From assembly GCA_964344175.1 (NCBI GenBank), contig CAYFMI010000015.1, positions 1 to 61,650 on the forward strand: DNA of 61,650 nt, read 5' to 3'. The notes under the pieces were generated by a model that made no database searches, had not been told where the DNA came from, and saw only the letters and a program-made list of their open reading frames with translations. Every line of letters starts with the position of its first letter. Positions within the stretch are counted from its first letter, which is position 1. Below are positions 31,640 through 39,696 of this stretch, one piece after another. The translations under genes and the position numbers were made by a program. This DNA comes from NIOZ-UU35 sp964344175 (GTDB taxonomy: Bacteria > Chloroflexota > Anaerolineae > Anaerolineales > UBA11858).

Positions 31640-31825
31640 ATGGGTGTGGCTATCTTTCTCGGTATGGCACTCTGGGCTGTGTTGATACTCGTCTTTCGTT
31701 ATGGACGGCAAGCGCATCTCCGGTTGTGGGTCACAGCAAAGACTGGAACGCGGGGAACGAAAGCCCCGCTCATGGGGGCGTTTCCCCTGGCGATTATGCT
31801 GTTTTGGCTGATTGTGTGGAGATGA
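31640..31825 (+). pseudogene. Prepilin peptidase, C-terminal part after the TAG
   Basis: This is the same reading frame as the upstream peptidase and begins at an internal ATG. It encodes two hydrophobic helices (VAIFLGMALWAVLILVFRYG and GAFPLAIMLFWLIVWR) joined by a basic loop, as in the C-terminus of CpaA/TadV. It is unlikely to act alone. It could be rejoined by read-through or by correction of the TAG. Confidence 0.65.
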
Positions 31826-31829
31826 ATGT

Positions 31830-32024
31830 ATGACAGGAAGAATTGACGCGGAATCGAAAACCGCCCGTTCGATCCGATCCCCAACAATAGCTGAGGGGAT
31901 GAGTAAGTTCATTGGTATTTTGCTCAACACCATCCTGACGCTGTGGTTCTTATTCTTTTTCGCTCTGACGCTGTATTTGAACTGGATTGACACCCCTGCG
32001 GGAATGTTGGGTGGGATTTGGTAG
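31830..32024 (+). CDS. Small single-pass membrane protein (64 residues)
   Basis: ATG 31830 lies 5 bp after the peptidase stop. A polar N-terminus (TGRIDAESKTARSIRSPTIA) precedes one strongly hydrophobic helix (FIGILLNTILTLWFLFFFAL). No Shine-Dalgarno site is obvious, but the close spacing suggests translational coupling. No family is recognised. Confidence 0.4.
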   Translation: MTGRIDAESKTARSIRSPTIAEGMSKFIGILLNTILTLWFLFFFALTLYLNWIDTPAGMLGGIW

Positions 32025-32121
32025 GTAACAATATGGTCATATAGCCGGAGAAACAAGCCTGATCGGAATGTTTGATCGTGAAGCAAGCAAAATTTCTATA
32101 TCCAGGCAGATCTGGAAGTCC

Positions 32122-32240
32122 AGCTACCTGACACTTTTGATTCTGGACGCAGATTTGCGCAGATTTGCGCTGATAAGGATAAAAAAATCCTGAAAATCAG
32201 CGTTCATCTGCGTCCTAATTTTGAAACTGTCAGGTGGCTA
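32122..32240. repeat. Hairpin array H15 (GGACGCAGATTTGCGCAG words)
   Basis: A long inverted repeat is present. The left arm reads AGCTACCTGACA, TTTTGATTCTGGACGCAG and TTGCGCTGAT. The right arm reads ATCAGCGTTCATCTGCGTCC, TTTTGAAACTGTCAGGTGG. Arms join across a GGATAAAAAAATCC mini-hairpin. CTGGAAGTC occurs on both flanks (32111-32119 and 32241-32249) like a duplicated target, which hints at insertion. Confidence 0.7.
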
Positions 32241-32280
32241 ACTGGAAGTCAACAACATCTTTCCATTCAAGGAGACAATC

Positions 32281-32508
32281 ATGAAAAAGAAACTATCTAC
32301 CCTGTCAACTTTTGCCAAAACCCGTTACGTGAAGGCGCGGGCTTTTCTCGCGTCACCAGAAAGCGAGCGCGGCGAAGAAACTGTAAGCATGGCCGCCATC
32401 ACCGGATTGGTGCTGGTCATTATCCTGGCTGTGATGGGCATCTTCGGCGACGCGCTCAACGGGCTGTTTGGCCGCATTTCCGGTATGTTGGCCGGGATTG
32501 GCAATTGA
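32281..32508 (+). CDS. Flp-like prepilin 3 (75 residues)
   Basis: An AAGGAGA site precedes ATG 32281. A long basic leader ends RG, after which the mature protein would begin EETVSMAAITGLVLVIILAV. It has Glu at +1 but Ser at +5 instead of Glu, so it departs from the Flp consensus in the residue normally needed for filament packing. A C-terminal amphipathic tail (LFGRISGMLAGIGN) follows. It belongs to a second small prepilin/TadE/TadG group and may be a pseudopilin. Confidence 0.65.
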   Translation: MKKKLSTLSTFAKTRYVKARAFLASPESERGEETVSMAAITGLVLVIILAVMGIFGDALNGLFGRISGMLAGIGN

Positions 32509-32523
32509 GATGGTTCGAAATTA

Positions 32524-32586
32524 GCCGCAGAGCGTATAGAGATTACGTGTATATCTAGTAGATTCTCTGTGCGCTCTGTGGCGGAT
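32524..32586. repeat. Hairpin array H16 (CCGCAGAGCG words)
   Basis: The left arm GCCGCAGAGCGTATAGAGAT and the right arm ATTCTCTGTGCGCTCTGTGG pair imperfectly. The same CGCAGAG vocabulary recurs at 58642-58709. Confidence 0.65.
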
Positions 32587-32617
32587 TGATGTGGGCTAAG
32601 TTCCAAAGGACAAATCA

Positions 32618-33031
32618 ATGCATATGAAGATCAAAAACAAGCGCAGCGAGCGCGGCGCAAGTCTGGTCGAGTTCGCCGCCACGATATTGCCAGTAATCCT
32701 GATGTTCCTGGGGATGCTGCAATTTGGCGCTTACTTGTGGGCAGAGTCGATTGTGGAGAACGCTGCCCGGCACGGCGCGCGCATGGGGTCGGTCGCCCAG
32801 GCCTGCCCGCCGTGCCAGGCGCATAGCGCAGCCCAATCCGCCTTGACCGGCCAGCCGCTGATCCGCAATCCATCGGTCAGCATCCTGGCGCCTGGCGGGG
32901 TTGTAGGGACGATTGTGAAGATTCAGACCCAGGCGGAAATCCCGCTCTTTCTGCCGGGCGCCAGGGCGTTTGGCCTGGAGAAGTTGACCACCGTGCGGGC
33001 GGAAGCGACATTCCGCCAGGAAGGGTGGTGA
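32618..33031 (+). CDS. tadE: TadE-family pseudopilin (TadE2)
   Basis: This 137-residue protein has a clear TadE signature: SERG before ASLVEFAATILPVILMFLG, with Glu at +5, then the QFGAYLWAESIVENAARHGA helix typical of TadE. A short C-terminal domain with a CPPC pair (ACPPCQAHS) follows. ATG 32618 has AAAGGA upstream; ATG 32624 is also possible. It is followed at once by a TadG-like gene, the usual pair order. Confidence 0.85.
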   Translation: MHMKIKNKRSERGASLVEFAATILPVILMFLGMLQFGAYLWAESIVENAARHGARMGSVAQACPPCQAHSAAQSALTGQPLIRNPSVSILAPGGVVGTIVKIQTQAEIPLFLPGARAFGLEKLTTVRAEATFRQEGW

Positions 33032-33033
33032 AG

Positions 33034-33474
33034 ATGAAACATACAAAAGTGCGAGATACCGAACGCGGTCAGATCATGATGTTCTTCATCTTTGTCATCC
33101 TGGGTCTGGGGTTGATGACTGCGGTGACACTTGAAATCGGACGGATTGTCTATGCGCGCGGGGAAGTGGGCAAGGCTGCCGACGCTGCGGCATTGGCAGC
33201 GGCCTCCCGATTGGATGTGGTGTTATATCGAGAAACCGGGCAGGTTCAATTCCTGCCAGATGCCTATGCCCATGCCCAGACTTTCGCCTCACTGAACGCC
33301 CAATATCTGCGCTCGCGAGGGATTGGGGTAGTGGTGACGAATATTCAGGTGAATGCGGCTACGCGGCGGGTGTCGGTGACGGTGGCGGCGGATTTGTCAT
33401 CCTTGCTGCCGGCTTTTTTGCCGCATGAGGGGGTTTATCGGGTGGCGGGATATGCGCGGTCGCGGCTGGAGTAG
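33034..33474 (+). CDS. TadG-like pseudopilin (TadG2)
   Basis: This protein of about 146 residues has TERG before QIMMFFIFVILGLGLMTAVT, then the ARGEVGKAADAAALAAASRL segment. That resembles the N-terminal region of TadG-like Flp assembly proteins, but without their von Willebrand factor domain. Extracytoplasmic residues follow, with repeated R-V-S-V-T-V beta patterns. In-frame GTG codons at 33025 and 33028 overlap the tadE2 stop; ATG 33034 has GGAAGG upstream. It is the last gene of the surface locus. Confidence 0.7.
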   Translation: MKHTKVRDTERGQIMMFFIFVILGLGLMTAVTLEIGRIVYARGEVGKAADAAALAAASRLDVVLYRETGQVQFLPDAYAHAQTFASLNAQYLRSRGIGVVVTNIQVNAATRRVSVTVAADLSSLLPAFLPHEGVYRVAGYARSRLE

Positions 33475-33502
33475 GGAGCCGTCATGCCGAAAGATGTTGG
33501 GT

Positions 33503-33508
33503 TATAAT
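33503..33508 (+). promoter_or_regulatory. -10 box for the MNT/HEPN operon
   Basis: A consensus TATAAT lies 25 bp before the MNT start, with an AGGAGATAACC ribosome site between them. The -35 region (around GTCATG) is weak. Confidence 0.4.
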
Positions 33509-33533
33509 GGGAGAGAGGTAACAGGAGATAACC

Positions 33534-33884
33534 ATGAGCGTAGCGAATGAACTTGATCTTCCGCCCATTATTGATTTGCGCGACCATCTATTGTCCCGTT
33601 TATCGGATGTCATTCAGCGTATTGTGATGTACGGGTCTTATGCACGCGGCGAAGCCGGGGAAGACTCGGATGTGGATATCCTGGTTGTTGTAAAAGAATC
33701 CACGCCGGCCATCGTGGAAGAAACGCGCACCGTGCGATATGAAGTCATGGAGCAATATCAATATCACCCCTTGCTCTCTTTGTTGGTAATGAGTGATAAG
33801 GATTGGCAGGGGTTGTCCAAACGCAGTGCGGGCTTGAAACACAACATCGAACAAGAGGGGATCACAATATGGTCAAAGACCTGA
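33534..33884 (+). CDS. MNT-type nucleotidyltransferase antitoxin
   Basis: This 116-residue minimal nucleotidyltransferase has GSYARG (34-39) and DSDVDIL, with the catalytic acids at about 46 and 48. In HEPN/MNT modules the MntA-type protein AMPylates the HEPN RNase at tyrosines near its active site and neutralises it. The partner gene starts inside its 3' end with a 16-bp overlap. The motif is intact, so the enzyme is probably active. Confidence 0.85.
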   Translation: MSVANELDLPPIIDLRDHLLSRLSDVIQRIVMYGSYARGEAGEDSDVDILVVVKESTPAIVEETRTVRYEVMEQYQYHPLLSLLVMSDKDWQGLSKRSAGLKHNIEQEGITIWSKT

Positions 33885-34270
33885 GACAGGATATCCCCGA
33901 ATTGCTCTCCAGGGCAGATCGCAGCCTGGAAGCCGCGCGGCTGCTCATTGACAATGAGTATTATGCCGAGGCTGTTTCCAGGGCATACTACGTCATGTTC
34001 TATGCCGCGACGGCTTTGCTGCATAGTGAAGGCATCACGGTATCGAAGCATTCTGCGGTGATTGCCCAGGTTGGCCAACACTTTGCTAAAACAGGGAAGA
34101 TCGACGTTCGTCTTCACAAAGCGCTTATCGACGCATTCGACGAGCGGCAAACGGCAGATTACGGGGGAATTTTGTTTTCTCGTGAGGATACCGAGGCGGC
34201 ATACCAGGCCGCTGGCGAATTTGTCCAGGCAGCAAGAGAGTATTTATCTAATCTTGCCCACCATAGCTAA
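33869..34270 (+). CDS. HEPN-domain RNase toxin
   Basis: This 133-residue all-helical HEPN protein has the family segment YYAEAVSRAYYVMFYAATAL, followed by LHSEGITVSKHSAVIAQVGQ. A C-terminal helix has FSREDTEAAYQAAGEFV. HEPN toxins dimerise and cleave RNA. The R-x-x-x-Y-Y pattern and nearby tyrosines are the usual AMPylation sites for the MNT partner. It overlaps the MNT gene. This is the family expected from context and sequence. Confidence 0.85.
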   Translation: MVKDLRQDIPELLSRADRSLEAARLLIDNEYYAEAVSRAYYVMFYAATALLHSEGITVSKHSAVIAQVGQHFAKTGKIDVRLHKALIDAFDERQTADYGGILFSREDTEAAYQAAGEFVQAAREYLSNLAHHS

Positions 34271-34387
34271 AGCGATGGGGTTCCGTTTCCCATATCACTG
34301 CATTACAGTAGAATATGTTTGTGGCATGATATACTAAGATTTATCCCTCTGCTTTGCTTTAGCCTGATCTTGCGAGGGATGGCCTCA

Positions 34388-34428
34388 GCGTAATGGGGTT
34401 ATTCCTCTACCAAAGGGGTTCATTACGC
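34388..34428. other. Inverted repeat upstream of the methyltransferase
   Basis: GCGTAATG (34388-34395) pairs with CATTACGC (34421-34428). Within the loop GGGGTT is directly repeated. It lies 38 bp before the methyltransferase start and could be an operator or hairpin. I see nothing else of note in 34271-34465. Confidence 0.4.
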
Positions 34429-34465
34429 AGAAGAGTGTGCGTAAACTTGGCTGGAGTCAAACAAT

Positions 34466-37400
34466 ATGCCCAATGAAGTTACCTTATCTCTCGAAGACAT
34501 CCGCCTGTGCCGCGAACCGCAGGGATTGTTGCGGTTGTTCAGCCGCCTGGGGTATACCGTTGAGGGGGAACTCATTCAACTGCCCAAAGCCGAGATCGGC
34601 TTCGCCCCTGCTGATTTAAGCAACATCCGCACCCTGTATTTGCTGGCCGACCAGGATGCGCAATTGCAGGTTGTCTTATTCGAGTTAGAGACTCTGGCTC
34701 AGGCGCGCCTGCGCTCATTGGCCGCCAATTTCCTCGACCGCGGCGGGCATTACCTGCTGGTGGCTACCGATGACTACCGCCGTGTCATTTTTATCAACCC
34801 GCACCGCGAAGGGGGAAGGACAAAAATCCGTAAGCTGGTCCTGGATACCGCTCATCCCACCCGCCATGATTTGGATGTGCTCAACGCCCTGATCGTTGCT
34901 GGGCGAACTCCCGATGCGTTATACCAGGCTCAGAGCGCGGCCTTCGATGTCGAAGCCGTCACCAACCGCTTCTATCGCGAGTACGCCGGCCTTTTCCGCC
35001 AGGTAAACGAGGTATTACGAGAGCAAAACAAGGGCGTGCGTCAATTCTACGATGACCAATATTTGCACGCCTTCACCCAGCGTCTGTTGGGACGCATCAT
35101 GTTCCTGTACTTCATCCAGAAGAAGGGTTGGCTGGCCGGGGATACGCAATTTCTCACCCGGCAGTTCTGGCGTGTTCAGGAAGAAGAGGGCAATTACTAC
35201 GCCCGGATATTAGAACCGCTTTTCTTCGAGACGCTGAACAAACGCCGCTCAAACGATGACTCGCGCTGGGGGAAGATCCCCTACCTGAACGGCGGCCTCT
35301 TTGATCGCGATTACGATTTCATCTTGCACCTGCCCAATGCGCTCTTCGACCCGCACGGTGACAACAGCATCCTGGGCTTTTTTGACAGCTACAACTTTAC
35401 CGTCACCGAAGACACCCCCATCGAGCAAGAAGTGGCCGTAGACCCGGAAATGCTGGGCAAAGTCTTCGAGAATATGATGGAGACCCGCGAGCGCGGCAAG
35501 AGCGGCACGTTCTATACCCCGCGCCCGATTGTGCATTATATGTCCCGACAAGCTCTGCTGGGGTATTTGACTCAGAGAACCGGTCTGGATGCCGACCTGC
35601 TCAAACCACAGTTCGAGATTGGGGACGGGGAGCCAGGGGAGGGGCTGCCAGCTTTGGGTGTAGAACAGGCCAAATTGGTAGAAGCCGCCCTCGACGGAGT
35701 CCGGGTACTCGATCCGGCGGTCGGGACGGCGGCCTTCCTGGTCGGGGTGCTGCATGAGTTGATCGCCCTGAAACGCGCCTGTTATCTGGCCAAAGGTGTC
35801 GCGGTGCCGCGTTCCAGCGCCCTGGTGGCCGAATGGAAACGGCACCTCATCGCCCATTGCCTCTATGGGGTGGACATCAAGCCGGAGGCCATCGAAATCG
35901 CCAAGCTGCGGCTGTGGCTCTCGCTGGTGGTGGATTTGGAGCGTGACCAGGTCGAGCCGCTGCCCAATCTGGATTACAAGTTGATGGTGGGCAATTCGCT
36001 GATCGAGACGATGGATGGCGAACCCATCTTGCCGCCCTCGCCCTTCGACGCAGCTCAGGGCAGGCCCTTTGCCGGGGCGCGTGAGCCAGCACAGGCCGGC
36101 CTGCCCGGTCTTCCCACGGCTCCGGCCCAACTTTCGCTGGGCATGGGTTCAGCTGAAAAAGCCCAAAGCGAATTGTTGAGTCTGAAAGATCGCTTCTTCA
36201 CCGCTGAACCGGAACAGCGCGGCCGTCTGCGGACACAGATTCAAGCCAAAGAACGCGAGATTGTACTGCGGCATCTTGACCAACGCCTGGACGACCTGCA
36301 GGCGCGCATAGACCGGATTGCCAGAAAGGGCGCCCAGGTGAACTGGCGCGGCTTGCAGCGGGAGAAAAAGCAATTGGAGCGCCTGTCTGCGCAGATGGCG
36401 CGCCTGGCTGACTTACGCGCCCAGGTCGAGAGCGGCGAACTGCCCTATTTCTTATACCGACTGCATTTCTTCGAAGTCTTTCAGGATCAGGGCGGCTTCG
36501 ATATTGTGATCGCCAACCCGCCCTATGTGCGCATGGAACTCATCAAAGATCAAAAGGCCGAATTAGAGGTTGCCTATCCAGATGTATACGCAGGTCGAGC
36601 GGATTTGTACGTGTATTTTTATGCTCGAGGGCTGGACTTGCTGCACGAGGGTGGGATGCTGGCTTACATCTCCTCCAACAAGTTTATGCGCGCCGGGTAC
36701 GGTGAAAAGTTGCGCTCTTTTTTATGCCAGGCTTCTTCGTTACAAGCCCTGATTGATTTTGGCGATCTGCCCGTCTTCGAGGCCACAGCCTACCCTTGTA
36801 TCGTGGTTACAAAGAAGGTTCAGCCGCCCGAAGAACACAAACTACTGGCTTTGGATGTCAACACAATTGACGTTATGGAACAACTGGAAAGCAAATTCGA
36901 TGCTTTATCCTGGGAAATTCCTCTGGACAAATTGCCATCCGAAGGTTGGACATTGCAGCAACCCGACGTGCTGGCATTACTGGAAAAACTGCGCGCCGCT
37001 GGACGGCCTTTGGATGAAGTTGTAAGCAGAAAGTTCTATATGGGCGTTAAAACTGGCCTGAACGAAGCTTTTGTGATTGACGAAGAAACCCGCCAGCGAC
37101 TAATTGCCAAAGAACCGAAGTGCGATGAAATTATCAAGCCGTGGTTGCGTGGCCGGGATGTTAAACGCTGGCGTGTAGATTGGGATGGATTGTATATCAT
37201 TTTCACTTACCACGGGGTAGACATCACAAATTACCCTGCTATTGAAGAATATCTACTACCATATCGAGATCGCTTACAGCAACGCGCCACCAGTGCCAAC
37301 CATGCCTGGTATGAATTACAACAACCACAAATGGGGATTTACCCTGAGTTTGAAAAACCAAAGATCGTCTATCCTGATATCTCTCCTCATATGCCTTTTG

Positions 37401-37756
37401 CCTATGATGTTGATGGATACTTTGGGGCAAATACTTTCTACTTTATCCCTACTAACGATTTATTCATGCTGGGGATACTGAATTCTAGCGTTTCTGAGTT
37501 TTTCTACCAACAAATTAGTTCTTTAGTTCGCGGAGATTTCCTCCGCATGTTTTCGCAATACATTGCTCAAATCCCTATCCCCGACGCGTCCCCGTCCGAA
37601 CGAGCATCCATCGAACGCATTGTGCAACAATTGCTTGATTTGCACGGCGAAGGCCCGCAAGTACCCGACCTGGAGGCGGAGTTGAATGCGCTTGTTTTTC
37701 GTCTGTTTGGGTTGACGCGGGAGGAGATCAGGATTATTGAGGAGTTTTTAGAATAG
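34466..37756 (+). CDS. Eco57I-like adenine-specific DNA methyltransferase
   Basis: This 1096-residue N6-adenine methyltransferase is of the Eco57I/type IIG-like class. An N-terminal domain of about 320 residues precedes the motif ERGKSGTFYTPRPIVHYMSR. Motif I is DPAVGTAAFLVG (from residue 416), and motif IV is NPPYVR (684-689). A TaqI-like target-recognition region ends the protein. Residues of about 525-535 (PFDAAQGRPF) derive from a CCTTCGAC-type repeat between motifs I and IV. No PD-(D/E)XK nuclease is visible. It presumably marks host DNA for the restriction or defence genes downstream, most likely with the PLD-SNF2 helicase. Confidence 0.85.
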   Translation: MPNEVTLSLEDIRLCREPQGLLRLFSRLGYTVEGELIQLPKAEIGFAPADLSNIRTLYLLADQDAQLQVVLFELETLAQARLRSLAANFLDRGGHYLLVATDDYRRVIFINPHREGGRTKIRKLVLDTAHPTRHDLDVLNALIVAGRTPDALYQAQSAAFDVEAVTNRFYREYAGLFRQVNEVLREQNKGVRQFYDDQYLHAFTQRLLGRIMFLYFIQKKGWLAGDTQFLTRQFWRVQEEEGNYYARILEPLFFETLNKRRSNDDSRWGKIPYLNGGLFDRDYDFILHLPNALFDPHGDNSILGFFDSYNFTVTEDTPIEQEVAVDPEMLGKVFENMMETRERGKSGTFYTPRPIVHYMSRQALLGYLTQRTGLDADLLKPQFEIGDGEPGEGLPALGVEQAKLVEAALDGVRVLDPAVGTAAFLVGVLHELIALKRACYLAKGVAVPRSSALVAEWKRHLIAHCLYGVDIKPEAIEIAKLRLWLSLVVDLERDQVEPLPNLDYKLMVGNSLIETMDGEPILPPSPFDAAQGRPFAGAREPAQAGLPGLPTAPAQLSLGMGSAEKAQSELLSLKDRFFTAEPEQRGRLRTQIQAKEREIVLRHLDQRLDDLQARIDRIARKGAQVNWRGLQREKKQLERLSAQMARLADLRAQVESGELPYFLYRLHFFEVFQDQGGFDIVIANPPYVRMELIKDQKAELEVAYPDVYAGRADLYVYFYARGLDLLHEGGMLAYISSNKFMRAGYGEKLRSFLCQASSLQALIDFGDLPVFEATAYPCIVVTKKVQPPEEHKLLALDVNTIDVMEQLESKFDALSWEIPLDKLPSEGWTLQQPDVLALLEKLRAAGRPLDEVVSRKFYMGVKTGLNEAFVIDEETRQRLIAKEPKCDEIIKPWLRGRDVKRWRVDWDGLYIIFTYHGVDITNYPAIEEYLLPYRDRLQQRATSANHAWYELQQPQMGIYPEFEKPKIVYPDISPHMPFAYDVDGYFGANTFYFIPTNDLFMLGILNSSVSEFFYQQISSLVRGDFLRMFSQYIAQIPIPDASPSERASIERIVQQLLDLHGEGPQVPDLEAELNALVFRLFGLTREEIRIIEEFLE
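36041..36068. repeat. CCTTCGAC...CTCAGG repeat inside the methyltransferase gene
   Basis: CCCTTCGACGCAGCTCAGGG followed by CAGGCCC is translated as PFDAAQGRPF. It is a diverged member of the family seen at 19688, 19736, 24222 and 56783. Confidence 0.6.
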
Positions 37757-37773
37757 CACAAAGGGAGGATCAT

Positions 37774-38646
37774 ATGGCAGATATGCATATCTACCTTCAA
37801 CCGCAAGAAGATAGTTTGCCGACTCGTCCGGTGCGAGCGTGGACGAAAGATAAATTGCACTATCTTGCCGGATATTTGGAACAGTTTGTTGTTGCTATGC
37901 GACCGCAAAATTGGCGGGCTTTGCATTATATTGATCTGTTTGCTGGTCCGGGGAAAGGACAAGTTCAGGAAAGCGGTGAAATTGTTTTAGGCTCGCCATT
38001 GATGGCGATAACACAGCAACGTCGTTTTGATCGCTACTTTTTTACCGATCTAGATTTGGCATCCATGGATGCGCTCGAAAAAAGGTATTCTGTTTGTCCA
38101 CAGAATGCTGCAGTACATATCTTCCGCGGCGACGCAAATATCCAGGTGCGCCAAATCCAACAGGACATAATGCGCATTGACCGTTATATCCCAGGCGTCT
38201 GGTCATCGTTGAATCTTGCGTTTTTGGACCCCGAAGGATTGGAATTGCACTGGAAAACCGTAGAAACGCTGGCAAAAATTGACCGGATGGACATGATTAT
38301 CTACTATTCTCAAATGGGCATATCGCGAGAAATCTCAAAAGAAATTGATGAGTCCCCACCAACCAGGTTGGATGAGTTCTTTGGCGGAACCGAATGGCGA
38401 GAGATATACAAGCGTCACCAAAAACGGGCAGAACGCTTTTTGCACCGCCAGTTGATTGACTTATACAAAAGCAAGTTGGCGACTTTGGGGTATCAAATCG
38501 TTGAAGGGGGACCCGAACCCGTGATGAAAAATACCAAAAATGCTCCGTTATATCGCTTGCTGTTTATGAGTAAACATGAATTGGGCTACAAGTTTTGGAA
38601 AAACGCTGTTAGCAAGGATTCCAGTGGGCAAATGAGAATGTTTTGA
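37774..38646 (+). CDS. tcmP: Three-Cys-motif partner protein TcmP
   Basis: This 290-residue protein matches the TcmP family: WTKDKLHYLAGYLEQFVVAM, then WRALHYIDLFAGPGKGQV and FLDPEGLELHWKTVETLAKI. The DLFAGPGK and FLDPEG motifs look like a methyltransferase-type Rossmann core. TcmP is found next to three-Cys-motif proteins such as the Gp37/Gp68 family gene that follows. Its biochemical role is not established. A GGGAGG site precedes the ATG. It sits between a methyltransferase and a helicase. Confidence 0.85.
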   Translation: MADMHIYLQPQEDSLPTRPVRAWTKDKLHYLAGYLEQFVVAMRPQNWRALHYIDLFAGPGKGQVQESGEIVLGSPLMAITQQRRFDRYFFTDLDLASMDALEKRYSVCPQNAAVHIFRGDANIQVRQIQQDIMRIDRYIPGVWSSLNLAFLDPEGLELHWKTVETLAKIDRMDMIIYYSQMGISREISKEIDESPPTRLDEFFGGTEWREIYKRHQKRAERFLHRQLIDLYKSKLATLGYQIVEGGPEPVMKNTKNAPLYRLLFMSKHELGYKFWKNAVSKDSSGQMRMF

Positions 38647-38698
38647 ACGTTTGTGCTACAATTGTTTCAGGGAAATCTGTTATGCCTGGAGGTGCAAG

Positions 38699-39460
38699 AT
38701 GGCAACCAAATCAGCCATCGAATGGACCGAAATGACCTGGAATCCGGTTACGGGGTGCTCGAAAATCAGCGCAGGATGCAAAAATTGCTACGCTGAACGT
38801 ATGGCGAAGCGGTTGAGAGCTATGGGGGTCGCCCGTTATCAAAACGGCTTCGAAGTCACCTTACATGAAGATCTGCTCGATGTCCCACACAAATGGAAGA
38901 AACCGCGCCTGGTCTTTGTCAATTCCATGTCTGATCTCTTTCACGAAAAAGTCCCGTTTGACTTTATTCAACGGGTATTCGAAACCATGCTCGCATGCCC
39001 GCAGCATACTTTTCAAATTCTTACCAAGCGAAGTGAACGGATGCGCGTCCTGGCTGATGATCTGCCATGGCCTGATAATGTCTGGATGGGCGTCAGTGTC
39101 GAAGATGAACACGTCAGACATCGAATTGCTGACTTGCAGACCGTCCCGGCGCACGTTCGATTTCTATCATGCGAACCATTGATTGGGCCGCTAAATTCAC
39201 TGTCTCTAGAGGGTATCCATTGGGTTATCGTCGGCGGAGAGTCTGGCCCAGGGGCGCGTCCCATGCAAAAGCGTTGGGTCGAAGAAATCCAAAGACAGTG
39301 CCAGGCGGCTGAGGTGGCTTTCTTTTTTAAACAGTGGGGAGGCGCGCAAAAGAAGCGCAACGGTCGCATGTTGAATGGCCAGACGTTCGACGAAATGCCC
39401 TTGCAATTGCCTGTCGAACCAGAGTTGAGGTTTCCGCAACCTCAGGCTTACCGAACATGA
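38699..39460 (+). CDS. Gp37/Gp68-family (DUF5131) three-Cys-motif protein
   Basis: This 253-residue protein has a three-Cys motif at C20, C27 and C30 (GCSKISAGCKNCYAERM). That resembles an iron-sulfur-binding, radical-SAM-like N-terminus. VFVNSMSDLFHEKVPFDFI and ILTKRSERM follow, all typical of the phage Gp37/Gp68 family. It is the expected partner of TcmP. ATG 38699 has a perfect GGAGGTG site. The modified substrate is unknown; I infer a nucleic-acid modification role within the defence island. Confidence 0.9.
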   Translation: MATKSAIEWTEMTWNPVTGCSKISAGCKNCYAERMAKRLRAMGVARYQNGFEVTLHEDLLDVPHKWKKPRLVFVNSMSDLFHEKVPFDFIQRVFETMLACPQHTFQILTKRSERMRVLADDLPWPDNVWMGVSVEDEHVRHRIADLQTVPAHVRFLSCEPLIGPLNSLSLEGIHWVIVGGESGPGARPMQKRWVEEIQRQCQAAEVAFFFKQWGGAQKKRNGRMLNGQTFDEMPLQLPVEPELRFPQPQAYRT

Positions 39461-39696
39461 CAGAATGTTATAATGAGATCATGACGATTAACCAGCGACC
39501 ATTCCAGTTCGATCCCATTGACCAGACCCAAATGCGACTGACGGCCTCGATTTCTCCTGGTCAGCGTATTCAGCGTCTGTTGAATGCCCGAAATGTAGCC
39601 GTGGGTCTGATGCGAGGACGGATTCGCCAACGCTACCCTGAACTCACCACCCGAGAAATCAACCTCAAGATTATCGAAGAATTATCTCATGCCTGA
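39457..39696 (+). CDS. Small protein coupled to the nucleotidyltransferase (possible antitoxin)
   Basis: This protein of up to 79 residues overlaps the DUF5131 stop (ATGA at 39457). A second start, ATG 39481, is preceded by TATAAT (39470-39475), so it may also have its own promoter. The sequence, MRLTASISPGQRIQRLLNAR, then REINLKIIEELSHA, is basic and helical like small antitoxins or DNA-binding peptides. It overlaps the nucleotidyltransferase gene by 8 bp, the usual arrangement of a toxin-antitoxin pair. Confidence 0.55.
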   Translation: MTECYNEIMTINQRPFQFDPIDQTQMRLTASISPGQRIQRLLNARNVAVGLMRGRIRQRYPELTTREINLKIIEELSHA

